The notes under the pieces: model-generated
Told to the model about the DNA's origin: nothing
The model's input: the letters and a program-made list of their open reading frames with translations, nothing else
Databases searched by the model: none
Assembly (NCBI GenBank): GCA_036172225.1
Contig: CM069924.1
Coordinates: forward strand, 9,050,613 to 9,114,612
DNA: 64,000 bases
Origin: Cryptocoryne crispatula var. balansae
Taxonomy: Eukaryota; Streptophyta; Magnoliopsida; Alismatales; Araceae
Reading direction: 5' to 3'
Translations under genes and position numbers: made by a program
Shown here: positions 54,690-64,000 of the stretch, piece after piece
How the letters are laid out: the number at the start of each line of letters is the position of its first letter
Numbering within the stretch: the first letter of the stretch is position 1

Positions 54690-56380
54690 TCCATAATGCT
54701 TAGGAGTAGACACTTGTTCCTAGATTTTCCCCAAGTCAGGACATCAATTCAACTATAGGAACCAGTTCAGGAAAATGTTGTCGAAGAATCCTTGCTACAA
54801 ATAATGATGCATGACTTTTTGAAACATCTGGATGAGATACTGACAAAGATCTCTATTCTAGAATTGAATAAGAAGTCTAAGGTATATCAAAAGGTCCTAC
54901 AACAATATGTGCAATAGGCCATGTTTAATGAGAACCTCCCTCCTGAGAAGATCAGTTGGTCCTAACACCATGGAACAAACATCTCACACTTGTGTTTACC
55001 TAAAAAGAGCTAACACTCAAAGTTAGGAAGAATGCCCTATGCATCACAGTTACTATCAATAATGTCAGCATCGAATCTTGCTTAGTGGACACAGGGACAT
55101 CCATCAATGTTGTGTTGTCAGAAACACTACAAACATGCATTATCTCTGAGAACGAGGTCAAGTTATCTCACATTACTGTGATGGCTTATGATAAATCCTG
55201 AAAGTTAGCACAAGATGGTCACATTGGATGTGTAACTCAGGCTGTGAACCATCACTACTAATATTCACATGTCAGAAGTGGATCCGACCTATAAAGTCAT
55301 ACTAGGATGACTTTACCTTGAGGTGTTGGAAGCTATCGCCTTGACTAACTATTAATACATCAAGTTTGCATATAAACCATAGGTAGTTAAGGTGAACAAT
55401 ATGTCATTTTTAAACAATATTGATTGCCTCTCTTCCTTGCCATCTCTATTGGAGTTAGGATAGCCAATTCTATCAAATTTGGAGTTGGTAGAGGTCAGAG
55501 TACCTCCAATGTCACTTTGAATAATCAAGAAGGTGAAGGACAAGGCGATCACATGGCAAATGATAAGAAAACTTGGACACCAATAGGGACAAGGACTAGG
55601 CAGGAACTTGCAAGGGATCACATGGCTCATTAAACCTATGAAGCTATACTGTAAAGGTGAAATCAAGTATGATGAGTCTTCTGTCAATGACTGAAAGAAT
55701 CTATTTAAGAGTGGATATACTGCTACAAGTCTTTACACTTACTTTGTCAAGGGAGAAAGTATCACGATGATTTATGACTTAGGACGAGATGATTTTCTAG
55801 GTGCAATTGAAGCAAACAATAGGAGAGGAGTAGACAATCCCAAACATGAGCTGATCAACATGCATCTGTGCACGCTTGCCTATTCTCCATTGAGGAAGAA
55901 ATTCCTAATGTAGAATCACACAAGGATGGGTCAACTATTGAGTGGCCTATCATGTTCACTTCAAATAGTCACTCTGACAATTGTACTCATATAATAGTTA
56001 AACCCATTCCACGAGAGTTGTCCCTTGTTGTCACAAGGATGTTCCAATGCCAAACATACTACTGAGGCAAGGAAGATATCTAACACCCACACTAAACTAA
56101 CCCATTTGCTGCCATGTTAGATTCTGTTTGAGAGAATAAGTAGTTCTTAGAGCAGTATGCTCATGGCTACTAAGCTATTTGACAATTGGTCTTATAAGAG
56201 TCCGCACTCGACTAGGGACAAGTCTCTAAGCCATGTTGTGATGACAAGGGCTAAAGATAAACCGTTTACTTGGAACAACACTGGGAGAAAAAAGAATGGG
56301 TTTCATCTTTCTGAGCTTGGCTCATTTCAAAATGATACTAGAACAAAGGCACCCAAGCATCCATCAAAAAGCTCATAAAA
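54690..56380 (+). pseudogene. Old Tat-lineage relic: gag end, protease, G-patch region
   Basis: The sequence follows 35020-36050 of the younger Tat element with many changes. HDFLKHLDE and ILELNKKSKVYQKVLQQYVQ match the gag end. RKNALCITVTINNVSIESCL then DTGTSINVVLSE is the protease, where the Ala of D-T-G-A is Thr. ILG is followed by TGA (55308-55310), then LYLEVLEAIA. GQGLGRNLQGI (about 55580) is the decayed G-patch. Stops are frequent. The left end is truncated, and no LTR is identified. Confidence 0.82.
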
Positions 56381-56649
56381 TCAGGTTCAACTAGTACCAA
56401 AATAGGTCTAGTTTCTCTTCTTCGTACCTCTTACACTGGCCAAAACTCAGCATCAAATGATCCTTGAAAACAACAACATCTAGATGACAAGACACTCTTG
56501 GACCGTCCTTTAGCTAGGTCCAAAGAACATCTTAAATACCTTTAAACAAGTGCCAAGGGATTGATCTTCTTCTATTCCTTTAATTGGGCAATAAAGAGTT
56601 CATAATACAACCCCCATAGCCTCTCAATTCATTCTTAAAAGAGGCTATT
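56381..56649. other. Decayed Tat-like DNA, no gene
   Basis: Continues the relic without recognisable domains; stops in all frames. Confidence 0.4.
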
Positions 56650-56850
56650 AACCTGCCCTCAAACATCTCTAAAATAGCCTCTTATGTGTCCTCACATACC
56701 TTACAATAAAAAGACATCTCTATAGCCTTTGACATGCCTATGTTATACTGTCCATGGCCTTTGACAAGCCTACATCCAACTTATTTCTATGGTCTTTGAC
56801 ACACCTATATCCAACCCACTTTTATGACCTCCAACTTGCCTATAGCTTAC
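56650..56850 (+). repeat. Short tandem repeat, unit about 45-50 bp
   Basis: Diverged copies of CCTTTGACATGCCTATGTT, CCTTTGACAAGCCTACATCC, TCTTTGACACACCTATATCC and CCTCCAACTTGCCTATAGC. Probably part of the 3' non-coding region of the old Tat element. Confidence 0.75.
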
Positions 56851-59526
56851 CATACACAGTTTCCCTATGCGATTTGAAATGAATATATAAACAAGGTATG
56901 TTTTAGACCCAAACAAATCCCCTCTTGTGGTGGTTGAACTTTTTTACCAACCCTACCTAAGTAAAAAAAAGTTCCTAACTTTTATAACACCTATCAGTTG
57001 AATTGAGGATATATTTTCAACTTAATCAATGAGAGAATGAATTCTCAAATCAACACTGTAAAATTGACAATAAGGAAGAAATCTCTAACCTAAGTAGGAC
57101 ATACAACCTCGAGTAGCATTTTATTGATCAGTCCACCCCTTCCTTATAATGCCCTAGGAGAGACATAATATATTGAAGATGCAAGGTGGCATGCTTGTCA
57201 ATGCTTAATACATCTAAAATTTTAGCAAATGATGAAAACTCATGACAAGATGGACAAAACTTTGAGATGCTTATTTAGTAAGATTATGAAGATCTATGAG
57301 AGTGATGCTGGTATTGAAAACTCTTTGATTGAAGTACATAACTATTATAACTAACATGTAGTTCTGCATGTTGCTTGAAAGAAATTTGATACTTTGACTA
57401 TTCTTCTAAATGTTTCTTATGAAGGGCATTCATTCAGATAAAAGGTCTCTTCTCTTTGATTATTTCTTCAGCAATCTTCCAATCTTCGGCAATTCCTAGT
57501 GCAACTAGGAGTGCACACATCACACATACACGTCGTCCATGACCTGCCATTGGACTAGTTGATCACTAAGATAGGAAATTCCAACAAAAGTGGGTTAAAG
57601 GACTAAAAATACCCCTAGAATTGATGGCACTAAAGACCCTCCAAAAGGGAAGAAATGAATATTAAACCATTTTCTACTCATGGAAAGAACTAGTAAAACT
57701 CAAGGAAAGCTCTATTACTAAGTTACCTTTCTCTTTCTATGCTTATGTTTCTTCACATCATTACTAAATATTAAAACAATCATGTGAAGGGCAAACTAGC
57801 AAAAACTTGTTTTGAATAATTAACTAACAGTAATCATGGAGAGACGACCATGTGAAACAAGCAAAGCAAAGTCACATAGAAGTATATGAAATTATGGATT
57901 CCCATTGACATAGTCATCTCAGGTTCCCAAAGTCCAATTGGCAATTTTGTAAGCTTGTAATCAAATCTAGAGTTCTATGGTATCTAAATTCCTAAATAGA
58001 AAATAAAAAAAGCAATGGTAAAATTTCAACATTAATCTCAATCTCTAAATACCAAATTAATCCGTGCAATTCAAAGGCAAGTCCTAATTCAAAAAAAATC
58101 ACCAAACATGAAAGACATACAAAAAATCCAAGGATAGATTAAGAACACTTGATATGAACTCATGATGCTCAAATCCAAAATTTGAATATAACTCATTTTG
58201 AAAGTGGAGATGGTTGAAATTTTGTGATACTTGGTGTGGAAAGCACAATTGAGATGGAAAAAGCCTAAGATGATGATGCTTATTTGTGAAAGTTCCTTGA
58301 AAGATCCCATAGTTCTAGCAAACGTATCACAACTACTGCTACCTACGAACTTGACTGGTTAAAACCCTTGTAATCAAGACTGAAAGAAGAAGAAAAAATC
58401 ATCAAAATATGATGCAAAAGAGAAGGGACCGTACACCTAGTGTAGAAGAACATAGAAATGCACACATATGATGCAAACACTACCTTTCTCTTTGGTCTCT
58501 TCTTACATTTAATCTCTCGATATGTTTTCCTTGATCGTTTCCTCATGTTCTTTTGTCAAGGCCGCCCTCTTTATGCCCATGAGCTTAAATGTAGAATTAG
58601 AACCATAAGAAGTTGATGAGACGAAAAAGGCAAAAATAAATGGCAAGGTGCGATAGGGGATACTGCATCAATCTTTGTGGAGCATTTCTACTAGAAGAAA
58701 ATGATTGGCATTGGTGGTAGAGCAATTTTCAAGAACCCAAGAATGCTTGGTAGATAGAAGTGAGGGGTTTCAGGAGCCTAACCTTCCCACTAAATGAGAT
58801 CCTTTCTATGTCTATGGAGACAAAGCAGCTCATCTCCCCTTTGGCACTCTTGGGCATTGTCCATGCTGCAAAGGTGCAAAGGTCCCATGGTAGCTCCTTG
58901 CAAATGACCAACAACCTTATAAATGATTTCTTACATTTTCATTGATGATACAAAAATTTAAGAATCAAAAGAAAGAGTAGGAGAGATTGTGGGGAAATAG
59001 ATGGATACACTTCCTATCGAGAGATTGGTGAAGGAGAGGAGTACAGAGAGAGCAATCCTAGCATCATCCTCATCTAGCATCCAAAAAAAATCAAAAAACA
59101 AAGAAGGATTCTAAGGGAGAAGGAGGTGCCTAGTGGCCACTGGTCGTTATCCTTGTCGCCCTAAAATTGCCTGACGATTGGGTCTCGACCCACTCTCGAC
59201 CCTAATAGAACCCATGTTAAGTCCGCAAGCTAAAAATGATGACATGAAAGTAAATCCATAGATGGCCCGGCCCAAGTGCCCAAGGGTGAGACCGACCCAT
59301 TGACATTCCTACTCTCAAGGTCTATATGGTTCTTGGAATCCCATCTTCTTAAATTACAACACTACTAGGGCTAGACATGGAACCTTTCACATTCCTCATA
59401 TCTCACAACTGCCACCAGTAAACCAAACTTCATGGCCTAGAGGTGAACCTTAATCCTCCACCCAGATAAAACTTCATGGCCCAAAGGTAAGCCTCAATCC
59501 TCCAAACCCACATTTTCAACAGTTTC
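56851..59526. other. No gene recognised
   Basis: Moderately AT-rich sequence with short open frames only. A 61-codon frame on the minus strand (58729-58914) has a protein-like composition but resembles nothing I know. A pair of units with AACTTCATGGCC(T/C)A and AATCCTCCA near 59430-59500 opens the tandem-repeat zone. Likely non-coding interior of old LTR elements. Confidence 0.45.
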
Positions 59527-60070
59527 ATACCCTATGGACCAAGTGTGATCATTTCATACTCCCATGTTTCACTGGTCTCAATGGCATCAAGACATCCTAT
59601 ATTCATAGCCTATAGGACAAGTGTGGTCATTTCATACTCACATGTCCCAAGGGTTTCAACAGCATCAAGTCATCCAATATTTATACCCTATGGGCTAAGT
59701 GTGACCATTTCTTACTCACATGTCCTATGGGTCCTTTCAGCATCAAGTCACGAAATTCTACCTTATGGGCCAAGTGTGATCATTTCATACTTATATATCC
59801 CACGGGTTTCAACAACATCAAGCCACCCTACATTTTATACCCTTTAGCTGAGTGGGATCCTTGCTTACTCACAAGCCTACATGTTCTAATGGCATCATGC
59901 TAGCAAAAATCCATACCCTAGGGGCCGAGTGTGATTCATTCATACTCACAGGCCTACATGTTCTATCGGCACAAAGTCATCACAAAATTGTATACCATAT
60001 GGATCGAGTGTGACCTCTTCATACCCATAAGTCCATGGTTTCCAATGGCACAAAACCACTAAATCTTTTG
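59527..60070 (+). repeat. Minisatellite, about seven units of 75-80 bp
   Basis: Units start near 59527, 59608, 59682, 59759, 59838, 59920 and 59998 with variants of CATACCCTATGGACCAAGTG and share CATTTCATACTCACATGT and GGCATCAAG. They are diverged and of unequal length. One frame stays open across several units only because the repeat contains few stops. Position downstream of the Tat relic suggests a 3' spacer array. Confidence 0.88.
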
Positions 60071-61640
60071 TCCAAGGGAGCCTTAATTCCTCACCATCCA
60101 AAATCTTATGGTCCAGAGGAAGTCTTATTTTCTCACTACCTAAAATAATCTCATGGCTTAAGGGAAGCCTTAATTCTTTCTTTTAAAAAATAATTGATAT
60201 AAAGTGGGTTGAAAATAAAGATGCCTAATGGTCTTATCTAATCATCTGCAAGGGATCGATTAAGAGCAAGAATGTCAAAAGAACTTGGCTAGAGTAAAAA
60301 CCTAAAAAGATGCTCTATGCAAAATCAAACAACACAAATGCTATCCCTAGAGACAAAGTCCTTGAGAACAATGTCTACACTTGGTCCAAAGTAAAAAGCT
60401 CATATGAACATTCAAAGCACAAGATTTTACTAGCATCAAATGGAAGAAACAATAGCGACAACCACAACAAATGGGCACACTACGAACAAGATGCAAGGAT
60501 AGAACAACTTTTCATTACTGAACCACATATGAAAGGGTACAATTTATAGAAGTGCAACATTGACAATAATAAATGATATTTTTATTACACAATCATTTAC
60601 CATGTGCTCAAACAAGCCTCAGGATCAGCTTATAAAAGGAAAGAAAGTACACACTATTATAAGTTTGGTTTTGTCTAGTTCCCACACTTCCTCTAGTAAG
60701 TGAGACCCCATAGCAACAAGTGAATCGCATTCTTTCAACATAGGCACCAAGTTCTTTAGAATTTAATCATGCTTAGTATACGCCTCCTCCTTAGATAGTG
60801 TCCTCACACAATTTAGCAGGTTTAAAGATTAGTGTGCCACTTCTAATGTCAGCACAACAAAGGAACAAAAAAGACAAAGCTATCACATGATAGCAAAAAG
60901 AGATGGCCAATTCAACATAATGATGCAAGCAACACAAGGTATGCCTGCTAATAAAAACCTCTCACTAGAAAGGCTCCTAACATCGGCACCATACAGAGAG
61001 AAGTATGAGAACACAAAGCGCCTTAGCCACAATATACCTATTAATGTCAAGAAGATGGATTTAGAAGACAATATATACAAAATGATAAAAAATGATACAA
61101 CTATGTTTTTATAAAAGATTAATTTGTTTTGGTAGAAACAAGCAAATATAGAAAGGAAATGAGCCAAATATGTTTGAATAGACAATTTTAAAATTTCTAG
61201 TCACGTCAAGCAAAGGGCGGAAAGGAGATGATACAACTATATTCACTCAAATAATTTCAAGATTTCCAATTGTATGGTAGCAAGCAAAGAAAAGAAATAA
61301 AATGATACAACTATATTTTCACATGAAATTTCAATATTTTTAATCATGCAATAACAAGCAAGTGATAGGAGGAAAGATGGTGCAACTATATTTTTGTATG
61401 GGTGATCCACCAACGACCCTCGTCTTTGGGTGACCACCCGTGAAAGGTATTTGTTAAGACAAAAATTTTGCAAAAAATTCAATGCTAATCCATGAAGAAA
61501 TGACTCATTTTTTTGTTAAGTGTACATTGATTTTTCTTGCGTACATCGGGCTAAGTTCAAGCCTTAGGATGGACTCATTTTTAATGCTTAGCCCACCTAA
61601 CATCCCGATTGGGCAGCCTATTTTGCTCTATATAATGGGC
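60071..61640. other. Non-coding, with a second weak tandem repeat
   Basis: 60071-60180 has units with CTTAATTC and (A/C)TCATGG. 60190-61080 has no recognisable feature. At about 61085, 61227, 61302 and 61378, variants of GATACAACTATATTTTCA followed by AATCATGCAATAACAAGCAA mark a repeat with a unit of about 75 bp. No gene is recognised. Confidence 0.5.
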
Positions 61641-62440
61641 TATTTTTTGTTTTAAGATAGACCCAGTAAAGTTGTAATATCGGCCCACTTGCCATCTGTT
61701 TGAATACATATTCTATTCAAATAAAATGGAGCATCGACAGCCAATGTTGGAGGGGACAATGGCTCATGAGGCATAGAAATCATGGGCCTCATCCAGGGCC
61801 CATTATATAGCTCACTATCCCTCCACAGCCAGAACCTCAACACCATCTGGATCTATTCTTCCTTGAGTTAACCCATCCTAGCTCCTTGCTATTTCAAAGA
61901 CTAAAGCCATGATGGGGCATGGCCTGATAAGATTAATAGAAATAGGTGTCTTGGCAATGGGGACTAAGCACAAGCACATCCAACAATCAACCCTAATGCT
62001 TTCCAGCCTATCTCCAATAATTAGAGACCCTGCAATAATGAGGGGACTCATGATGGCAACAAGATGCAGTGGCCTCCCCCATAGCACAAGATATGCTTAT
62101 GGCGGCAACATGATATTGTGGCATCCCTGATGGCATAGGATAAACTCCACTATAGCCCTTCAATGCTTCAAGTCCCTTCAAGGGCTGTCGAATGGAGATG
62201 TATTCATTTTCGAATCTTCAGGGATCGATATTAAAAAAAGGCAAGAAACCATGTAGAAAGTTGGAAGCTTTCTAAGATTGTTGTGGTTGCCATCCGAAGG
62301 AGGCCACAGTGTGAGAAGAATAGAGTCATTAAGGGGATCCTTCCAGTGTGAAGTCTAAGAAATTAGGATCTGAGTAGTTAAGACAATGAAGAAGATGATA
62401 TGTGCAAAGTTGGAAGAGAACATAGTGAATAGTAGAGTTT
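61641..62440 (-). other. Unresolved repeat DNA, possible RNase H-like trace
   Basis: On the minus strand a short frame (61652-61846) includes ICIQTDGKWADIT. This is loosely like the start of a LINE RNase H (x-x-x-D-G-S/A-W) but is too short to rely on. The rest has scattered stops in all frames and no paired termini. Confidence 0.25.
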
Positions 62441-62600
62441 GAAATTGGGGTTGCATGAAATAACCCATGATCTGTAAGCCCCTGATCTTATACATTGAGA
62501 ATAAATTATATATGTGATGTTACTGGTAACAAAAATTGAAAATTACAAATATACCCTGACTATCCAGCTTAGCCAGTGCCAATTACATAATTGCCTTGCC
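62441..62600 (-). repeat. Possible LTR fragment of the minus-strand copia relic
   Basis: On the minus strand, shortly after the copia coding end, the sequence contains TATTCTCAATGTATAAGATC. This resembles the transcription end region common in LTRs of plant copia elements. The borders cannot be fixed, and no second copy lies in the window. Confidence 0.4.
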
Positions 62601-62604
62601 TAAT

Positions 62605-63132
62605 ATGCCCCCTCAAGTTAAACATGGGTTTAATGTTTAACTTGACATGAAAACAATCAAATTGTTGACCAATAAGAGGTTCAGTAAAACCATCTACCAC
62701 TTGATCCTTTGAAGCTATATGCTTGACCAAAATCTATTTGTTGTGAACTAACTACCTCACAAAGTGGAAATCAACCTCAATGTGTTTGGTTCTTGCTTTA
62801 AAAATAGGATTTGTAGTCAAATAAATTGCACTAATATTATCACACCATACCACAAAATTTGACTGAACTGGCAAGTGCAACTCCTTAACTTGTTTAATCC
62901 AAAGTAGTTCTATGATGGCCAAGGACATAGATCTCATATCGGCCTCAATGCTCAAATGAACAACTGTATGTTGCTTCTTTGCCAACCAAGAGATTAAATT
63001 GGACCCCATGAATATACTGTAGCCAGTGGTAGATTTTCTATCAACTGGGAACCCAACCCAGTCTGAATCAGTGTACACATGTAAATCAAAACAAGAGGGT
63101 CTAATAAAAAGACTATGATCATAAGTACCTTT
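62605..63132 (-). pseudogene. Copia polyprotein C-terminus (RNase H), cut by an LTR insertion
   Basis: The minus strand reads KGTYDHSLFIRP, LHVYTDSDWVGFPVDRKSTT, GYSIFMGSNLISWLAKKQ, LSIEADMRSMSLA, VVWCDNISAIYLTTNP and TKHIEVDFHFVR. A stop follows, then KHIASKDQVVDGFTEPL and KPMFNLRG. This is the Ty1-copia RNase H with its Asp, Glu and Asp residues and polyprotein end. It is a different copia lineage from the one at 22062, whose RNase H ends in another wording. Its upstream part is cut at 63133 by the LTR of the next element and lies outside the window, if present. Confidence 0.9.
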
Positions 63133-64000
63133 TGATAGAAATGTGTGCCCTACAAGCCAATCATATATGATATGATTCGACATTTCTAGAAATATCTCAT
63201 TCAATTAATCAGGCAAATCTTCATTATAAGCTCTTATTAGATGCGAATATCATAATGAAGTCCTTGATCAAATACAACGATGATTAAATCATGATGAGAT
63301 CACGATAATGAGATTGATCATCTAGAGGTATTTGATCCAAATGTTCCTAGTCATAGGATACTTGAGACGGGACATCAAGGATCCGGATAGACTAGTGTAT
63401 GTGATGTCTTCTCATGTGATGAGGACGACCAATCTCATTGGTCATTAGTGTGGAGACACTGAGATACACATACAGATGCTCATTAGTTGAATGAGTTCAC
63501 TGAACTGACCGAATTAGAAACCCTGAATGGTATCTTACCGAACTGTCTATCAGGGTTTTTTATCATCACGGTTGCATGGTTGGACCTTTGACTTGAGTCG
63601 CCAAAGATGCCTTGTTGGGTGGAACTTGTGCTTTGACCATTGACTTATGGATCACTATTTAGATGGTCCAGTATAGCAATGGATCGGGTACAAGGAAAAT
63701 CCGATGGAGGCAATTGAGCGGACAACAAGGGATCGTCCACTCTCGGTAAGTGAGAGTGAATGTCCTATGGGATAGTACTCTAAATCCCTGGCTAGGGTAG
63801 ATAGGATAATTGGAAAAGGAGTTTTCCAATTGATCCAATTCCGAGTACATGATCCTATAGAGTCGGTACACTAAGGAGTTGACAGTCGATGCCGTACTCC
63901 TTTCCGACTGGGACATTAGATGGATGAGGGTTTATATCCATGTGGTAACTGATGATAGAAAGGCTAATGGAGATGATATTATCCCCATAGCCATTTGGGA
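63133..64000 (+). mobile_element. Copia LTR, partial, runs off the right edge
   Basis: It begins TGATAGAAATGTGTGCCCTA and follows the solo LTR at 41417 closely up to the window end, which falls inside the LTR. It lies within the minus-strand copia RNase H. Whether it is a solo LTR or the start of a full element cannot be told from this window. Confidence 0.93.

Noticed and set aside
61652..61846. LINE RNase H fragment on the minus strand
   Set aside because: Only ICIQTDGKWADIT is suggestive; the rest of the domain cannot be followed, so it is noted with low confidence and not called as a gene.

Overview
The window is plant nuclear DNA, almost certainly from a flowering plant with a large, heavily methylated, transposon-rich genome. 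The evidence is plant-type Ty1-copia and Ty3-gypsy (Tat-lineage) LTR retrotransposons, a plant L1-clade LINE with a DUF4283/CCHC ORF1, a BED/DUF659 hAT transposon, Tourist/PIF-like MITEs with 3-bp targets, and an AT-rich background. The species cannot be told from this sequence. I found no intact host gene, rRNA, tRNA or CRISPR array; every recognisable coding region is a transposon gene or a captured gene fragment, and all are broken.

Layout. 1-5.2 kb is AT-rich DNA with one small MITE and microsatellites. 5.2-12 kb holds two copies of a TIR element (family A), one with a very GC-rich G-run array, the other split by a 3.2-kb Tourist-like element (8687-11934). That element carries pieces of unrelated cellular genes: an exon matching RNA polymerase III subunit 2 and a C-terminal piece of an MgtA-like P-type Mg2+ ATPase. 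This makes it a Pack-type gene-capturing element. 14.8-19.0 kb is one complete-ended but frameshifted hAT transposon with an 8-bp target duplication.

19.3-51.4 kb is a single five-level nest in which each insertion can be followed by its target duplication. A 567-bp hAT-type MITE was hit by an L1-like LINE. The LINE was hit by a Ty1-copia element and, separately, by a solo Tat LTR. The copia 3' LTR was hit by a Tat/gypsy element, whose own 3' LTR was hit by a solo copia LTR. Removing the inserts restores the LINE ORF2 reading frame at both junctions.

51.4-54.7 kb has further Tourist-like MITEs, one inside another, followed by a hAT MITE. Unoccupied relatives of both Tourist insertion sites lie elsewhere in this window. 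54.7-61.6 kb is an old Tat relic (protease, G-patch) followed by several tandem repeats. 62.4-63.1 kb is a minus-strand copia RNase H relic, cut by another copia LTR that runs off the right edge.

The genes do not cooperate with each other in the cellular sense. Most nonsense codons in the Tat and LINE reading frames look like C-to-T changes of CGA, CAG or CAA (or G-to-A of TGG), the usual scar of cytosine methylation in silenced transposons. The most novel content is the gene-capturing Tourist-like element and the order-resolved nest.
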